Below are positions 60,629 to 64,000 of a stretch of DNA of 64,000 nucleotides, piece by piece (position 1 is the first letter of the stretch; each line of letters starts with the position of its first letter). Location of the stretch: positions 1 to 64,000 of the forward strand of contig JAJYPP010000008.1 of assembly GCA_021795235.1 (NCBI GenBank). Direction: 5' to 3'. Origin of the DNA: a bacterium. Its GTDB lineage: Bacteria; Chloroflexota; Dormibacteria; Aeolococcales; Bog-877. The notes beneath the pieces are model-generated. The model saw only the letters and a list, made by a program, of their open reading frames with translations, made no database searches and was not told the origin of the DNA. Position numbers and translations under genes: made by a program.

Positions 60629-63001
60629 TCAGATCCGCTGCAGCCGGATGGCGGTCGGTCTCAGGGCCGGGCCCTGCCGCCGGCGCCCCGACCGCCAGGC
60701 GCGCCACACCAGCCTCGGGTACTGAGAGCGCACGGTGGCCCAGCCCACCAGGGAGCCCAGCTCCGCGGGCGGGCGGGCGAAGGAAATCTGGTCGGCAGCC
60801 CTTGCCAGCCCCATCAGCTTGCTCTCCCACTCAGGGTCGGCGCCTCGATTGACGGTCGCGCAGGCAACCGCCAGTTCGGTCACGGTGCGACACCGCGGGT
60901 CGCCCATTCTAGCCAGCCGCACTGGCAGGGCCAGGCGGTGGCGCAGCTGGAGCGGGGTCCTGACCCAGACCAGCCAGCGCCCAGCCCCCAACAGCAGAAC
61001 CAGGATCGCCAGGGCGACAGCCCCCACCCCCGCCCAACCCAGGTCGCGGCGCAGGTGGGTTCGGGTCCGGGGCGACCCGACGGGCGCGGCCTGCCCACCA
61101 GCAGGGCGCACCCCTGGATGGGGCACGTTGGCGGTGGTGGACGGGGTGGTGGTGGCGGTGGTGCCCGCGGCTCCGGTGGGCTGGTAGAAGCCGTCAGGGG
61201 TGGGCTCGAAGTTCACCCATCCGTAGCTCGGAAAGTAGACCTGGACCCAGGTGTGGGCGTCGGCCTCGGTGATCAGCCACTGGCCGTTCTTGAGCCTGCC
61301 CTCCTGGCCGGGGCCGAAGCCACTGACCAGCCTGGTGGGGATTCCCAGGGTGCGGAGCATGGCCCCCATCGCCGAGGCGAAGTACTGGCAGTAGCCCCGG
61401 TGGGACTGGTTGAGGAAGTAGATGATGGGCCAGACGCCAGCTGGCACCTTGGGCGGATTCAGGGTGTAGATCTCCTGGGCCCGCAGGGCGTCCTGGATGT
61501 TGACCGCGATCTGGTAGGGGTTGGTGGCCCCGGCCGCCATCGCGGTGGCGTCGGCGGCGAGCTGGTTCACGTCCACGAAAGAAGCCTCCGGCGGCAGCGA
61601 GGCGTCCGCTTGGACCCAGGACGGGTAGTTGGTGCCGGCGGTCTCCAGCTGCTTGGCGGTGGCCTGGGAGACCGTCCCATAGGTGGTGATGGTCTGGGAT
61701 TGCGGAAGTGAGTTGGAGAGCCCGGCCTTGGTGCTGACGGTGTTCACCGTCAGCAGTTGATGGCCGAGGGTCTGCCCCTCCACGTGGTAGAGGGCGGAGA
61801 GGTCGGGAGCGTAGGTCGGGCTGCCGGGATACAGGAGATCTGGTACCTCCTGCGCCCCCGCCCCCAGGTAGGTGACCGTCAGCGACACCTGGCGGCGAGC
61901 CATCTCGGTGGCGGCGGTTCCCTGCCGCGGAGAGCCCTGGTAGGGAAAGAGCTGCCCCGGTCGGAGGTTGACCGTGCTGCTGGGTGCCTCATACCAGTTG
62001 CCACTGTTGAACTGGGTGAGGGCGACACCCCTGAGGTAGACCGAGCCGCCGGGAGCGGAGGTGCGATAGCTGAGGACCGGCGCCCGCACCTCACGGATGG
62101 GACCTCCCGGCACCACCGCCGTGGAGTATCCGGAGATGGCCGCGATCTTGGGTGAGGGTCTGGTCCTACCGATGTGGGGACCAGTGTGAAAGAAGCGCGC
62201 GCTGATGTTGGTCCGATTGAGCGGGGGCGCCACCAGCGCCACCATGGTCACCAGCAGGGCACACCCCAAGGCGATCCCCAGGCCGCGGGCGGGCTGAGCT
62301 CCGGACCAGGGAACCCCCGACCGCGCCCACCTGGCCCGCTCCTGTTCTTGGTGGGTCCAGCCGACCAGCGCCACCCCGGTGAGGGTGGCGCCCGCCACCG
62401 GCCAGAACGGGGCGCTCTCCAAGACCGGCGCGATGTTGACCAAGTCCGCCACCAGAACCACCAGGGGCACCGCGCAAGCCAGGGCGCCCGACCGCTCCCG
62501 GATCGCCAGCCAGCCCACCCATGCCCCGGTCGCCCAGCAGGCCACCAGCAGAGAGAGGAGCTGAGAGCCGGGGGGGCTGGTCAGGACCTGCTGCAGCAGG
62601 CTCACCGGGCTGCCGGTGGCGCCGATCCCGGCGGCGATCTGCAGCATTATCGCCACCGCGGTGGCGATCCCTCCTCCCAGCACCACCGGGATCCCCAGCG
62701 CTCGATGTGGCAGCCAGCGCTGGCTGGCGGCAGCCATCAGGACGCCGGTGGCGGCGACCAGGCACCCCACCGTTCCCAGGCTGGCCAGCACCGTGACCGC
62801 CAGGGCTGCCGCGGTGGTGACCGCCAGCAGGAGGGCGAGGGCCAGGCTCACCAAGTCGCTGGGGAGGGTGCGCCCCAGGCCGCCGGAGGTCCGAGCCGGG
62901 ACCCCGTGCGCGGGCGCCAGCACGGAGGCCCGGGCCGGCACCGCCGCCACGGCCGCCACCAGGGCCAGGATCACGAGGGCGGTCAGCGCCAGCTCAGACA
63001 A
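60629..63001 (-). CDS. TgpA-like membrane transglutaminase
   Basis: The 790-residue protein has about seven N-terminal membrane helices, an extracytoplasmic region (about residues 265-640) and one C-terminal helix (about 658-680) before a cytoplasmic tail. The transglutaminase core shows Cys in RGYCQYFASAMGAMLRTLGI, His in DAHTWVQVYF and the Asp-equivalent region GWVNFEPTPDG. Such proteins cluster with DUF58 and MoxR ATPase genes and act in the envelope by crosslinking or proteolysis. It overlaps DUF58 upstream by eight bases, as expected for that cluster. Confidence 0.92.
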   Translation of the reverse strand: MSELALTALVILALVAAVAAVPARASVLAPAHGVPARTSGGLGRTLPSDLVSLALALLLAVTTAAALAVTVLASLGTVGCLVAATGVLMAAASQRWLPHRALGIPVVLGGGIATAVAIMLQIAAGIGATGSPVSLLQQVLTSPPGSQLLSLLVACWATGAWVGWLAIRERSGALACAVPLVVLVADLVNIAPVLESAPFWPVAGATLTGVALVGWTHQEQERARWARSGVPWSGAQPARGLGIALGCALLVTMVALVAPPLNRTNISARFFHTGPHIGRTRPSPKIAAISGYSTAVVPGGPIREVRAPVLSYRTSAPGGSVYLRGVALTQFNSGNWYEAPSSTVNLRPGQLFPYQGSPRQGTAATEMARRQVSLTVTYLGAGAQEVPDLLYPGSPTYAPDLSALYHVEGQTLGHQLLTVNTVSTKAGLSNSLPQSQTITTYGTVSQATAKQLETAGTNYPSWVQADASLPPEASFVDVNQLAADATAMAAGATNPYQIAVNIQDALRAQEIYTLNPPKVPAGVWPIIYFLNQSHRGYCQYFASAMGAMLRTLGIPTRLVSGFGPGQEGRLKNGQWLITEADAHTWVQVYFPSYGWVNFEPTPDGFYQPTGAAGTTATTTPSTTANVPHPGVRPAGGQAAPVGSPRTRTHLRRDLGWAGVGAVALAILVLLLGAGRWLVWVRTPLQLRHRLALPVRLARMGDPRCRTVTELAVACATVNRGADPEWESKLMGLARAADQISFARPPAELGSLVGWATVRSQYPRLVWRAWRSGRRRQGPALRPTAIRLQRI

Positions 63002-64000
63002 CGGCCCGCCCCAGGACCGGATCCAGGCGCGACAGGTCGTCGCCCTGACGGATGGCCCAGATGTCCAGCACCAGGCGCCACTGCCCTGGGATCCGGCTCA
63101 GTTTCGGCGGGCTCTGAAAGGAACGGGGGTCGATGAAGATGGCTACCGCCCTTCGCCCGGGCTGCGAGCCAGCCGCCATCGCCTCCACCCATTCGCCCGA
63201 GGGATCGGAGGTCACCAGAAGGATGTTGCCCCGGGTCCGCCACTCGGGCAGGTGGCGATACAGGACCTCGCCCAAACCCACCTGTCCGTCGCCCTGGGCG
63301 AGGGCCAGATTCTCCATGATCAGCTGCTCCTGGCCCTCCCCGCGGCCCGCGGCGATGTTGGTCAGCTGGCGGTCGGTGGCCAGCAGGGACACCGACCTGC
63401 CGTGGCTGAGCGCGCCATGGGCCGCGGAGGCGGCCATCGTGACCGCGTACTCGAGCGAGCTCTCCGGGGCAGTGCCCTGGTGGATCCCCCGGCGCAGGTC
63501 GAGCACGATCAGGAGATCCGAGCCCTCCTCGGCATCGAAGGTGCGGCTCATCAGACGCCCCTTGCGGGCCGTGGAGATCCAGTGGATCCGGTTGATGCCG
63601 TCGGCGGGATCGTGCTCGCGAATCCCCGAGGCGCTGGGCGGAAGGTCCCGGGGCCGGCCGCGTGGATCCGAGTCCAGGCCGGCGCGGGTGCCCAGCAGGG
63701 CCAGGGCCGGCAGGTTGTAGATCGCCGGGTACACGAGCACTGACCCCTGGGGTGAGAATCGGATCCGACGGGGGAACAGGCCGAAGGGGTCGGCGAGGCG
63801 GATCTCGGTGGGGCCGAGGGTGTAGCGCCCCCGGGCGAGCAGCCGCATCTCGGTGTCCCACACCGCTTCCTCGTGGGCTCGGAGCGACAGCCCGCGGGAG
63901 GCGCTGTGGCCGGGGAAGCCCGCCAGGTCGCGCATCTCCAGCATGGCGATGGGCAGGAAGGAGCCGTTGCTGACCGTGAACCGCTGTGGGAAGAGCTCGC
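62994..64000 (-). CDS. DUF58-domain protein, 5' end outside the window
   Basis: The frame continues to the right edge, so the start is missing. The visible 335 codons end at 62994. DPADGINRIHWISTARKGRLMSR is the DUF58 hallmark, followed by a vWA-like part (DLLIVLDLRR). RYTLGPTEIRLADPFGLF precedes it. Membrane helices probably lie in the missing N-terminus. With the transglutaminase gene it forms the well-known MoxR-DUF58-transglutaminase cluster; a moxR gene would be expected just beyond the window. Confidence 0.9.
   Translation of the reverse strand, partial: ELFPQRFTVSNGSFLPIAMLEMRDLAGFPGHSASRGLSLRAHEEAVWDTEMRLLARGRYTLGPTEIRLADPFGLFPRRIRFSPQGSVLVYPAIYNLPALALLGTRAGLDSDPRGRPRDLPPSASGIREHDPADGINRIHWISTARKGRLMSRTFDAEEGSDLLIVLDLRRGIHQGTAPESSLEYAVTMAASAAHGALSHGRSVSLLATDRQLTNIAAGRGEGQEQLIMENLALAQGDGQVGLGEVLYRHLPEWRTRGNILLVTSDPSGEWVEAMAAGSQPGRRAVAIFIDPRSFQSPPKLSRIPGQWRLVLDIWAIRQGDDLSRLDPVLGRAVV

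Noticed and set aside
60735-63136. Long plus-strand frames opposite the transglutaminase gene
   Set aside because: No motifs and composition expected from antisense of a GC-rich gene; the minus-strand protein has a full domain set.

Overview
The window is GC-rich chromosomal DNA, dense in overlapping operons, and has no rRNA, tRNA or CRISPR. It encodes an FbiC-type F420 (deazaflavin) synthase, a PurS/PurQ/PurL amidotransferase set, an [4Fe-4S]-type PurF, NrdR, a PhoU-type two-component operon and a glyoxylate shunt. Several first genes appear to start without a Shine-Dalgarno sequence, a few bases after a -10 hexamer. These traits fit a soil-type bacterium of the Actinomycetota/Chloroflexota/'Candidatus Dormibacterota' sphere. 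That placement is inference from gene content, not a phylogeny.

Layout. 1-3.8 kb is a decayed accessory patch: a DUF234-type ATPase interrupted by an amber codon, a truncated IS607-type serine recombinase, a possible TetR fragment, and an intact DUF4143-type ATPase behind three 23-bp direct repeats. 4-10 kb holds an M20 amidohydrolase, an MFS transporter, and an ECF sigma factor with a membrane-anchored beta-propeller partner. 10.3-20.4 kb is a nine-gene purine operon (purB-C-S-Q-L-F-M-N-H) converting ribosylamine-level intermediates to IMP; purD, purE/K and purA are not here. 20.5-21.2 kb is a VapBC-like toxin-antitoxin pair. 21.4-24.3 kb is aceA-aceB behind a clear sigma-70-type promoter. 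24.5-26.6 kb is a secreted three-repeat protein with a CAP-like C-terminus. 26.8-38.7 kb is a ROK regulator divergent from a LacI-led operon: GH39 glycosidase, family-5 binding lipoprotein, glucoamylase-like enzyme, two permeases and two ATPases. This looks like oligosaccharide capture, import and cleavage. An MBL hydrolase follows.

39.6-50 kb carries fbiC, recJ, an AI-2E-type permease, yggS-nrdR with NrdR-box-like sites, an aldo/keto reductase and msrA. Two copies, 10 kb apart, of a ~300-bp element with IS200/IS605-type terminal hairpins lie in this stretch. The copies keep the same internal folds through compensatory base changes and contain no transposase or nuclease gene, so they are best read as orphan omegaRNA/HEARO-like or non-autonomous IS605-type elements. 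They are the most unusual feature of the window.

49.9-58.7 kb is a phosphate/polyphosphate-flavoured block. On the minus strand are a SixA-like phosphatase, soluble histidine kinase, PhoU, response regulator, ABC ATPase and ABC-2 permease; on the plus strand are Ppx/GppA, CHAD and a YcaQ-type protein. No pst transporter is present. The window ends with thiO on the plus strand and, on the minus strand, an MBL phosphodiesterase-like gene, a TgpA-like transglutaminase membrane protein and a DUF58 gene that runs off the right edge.
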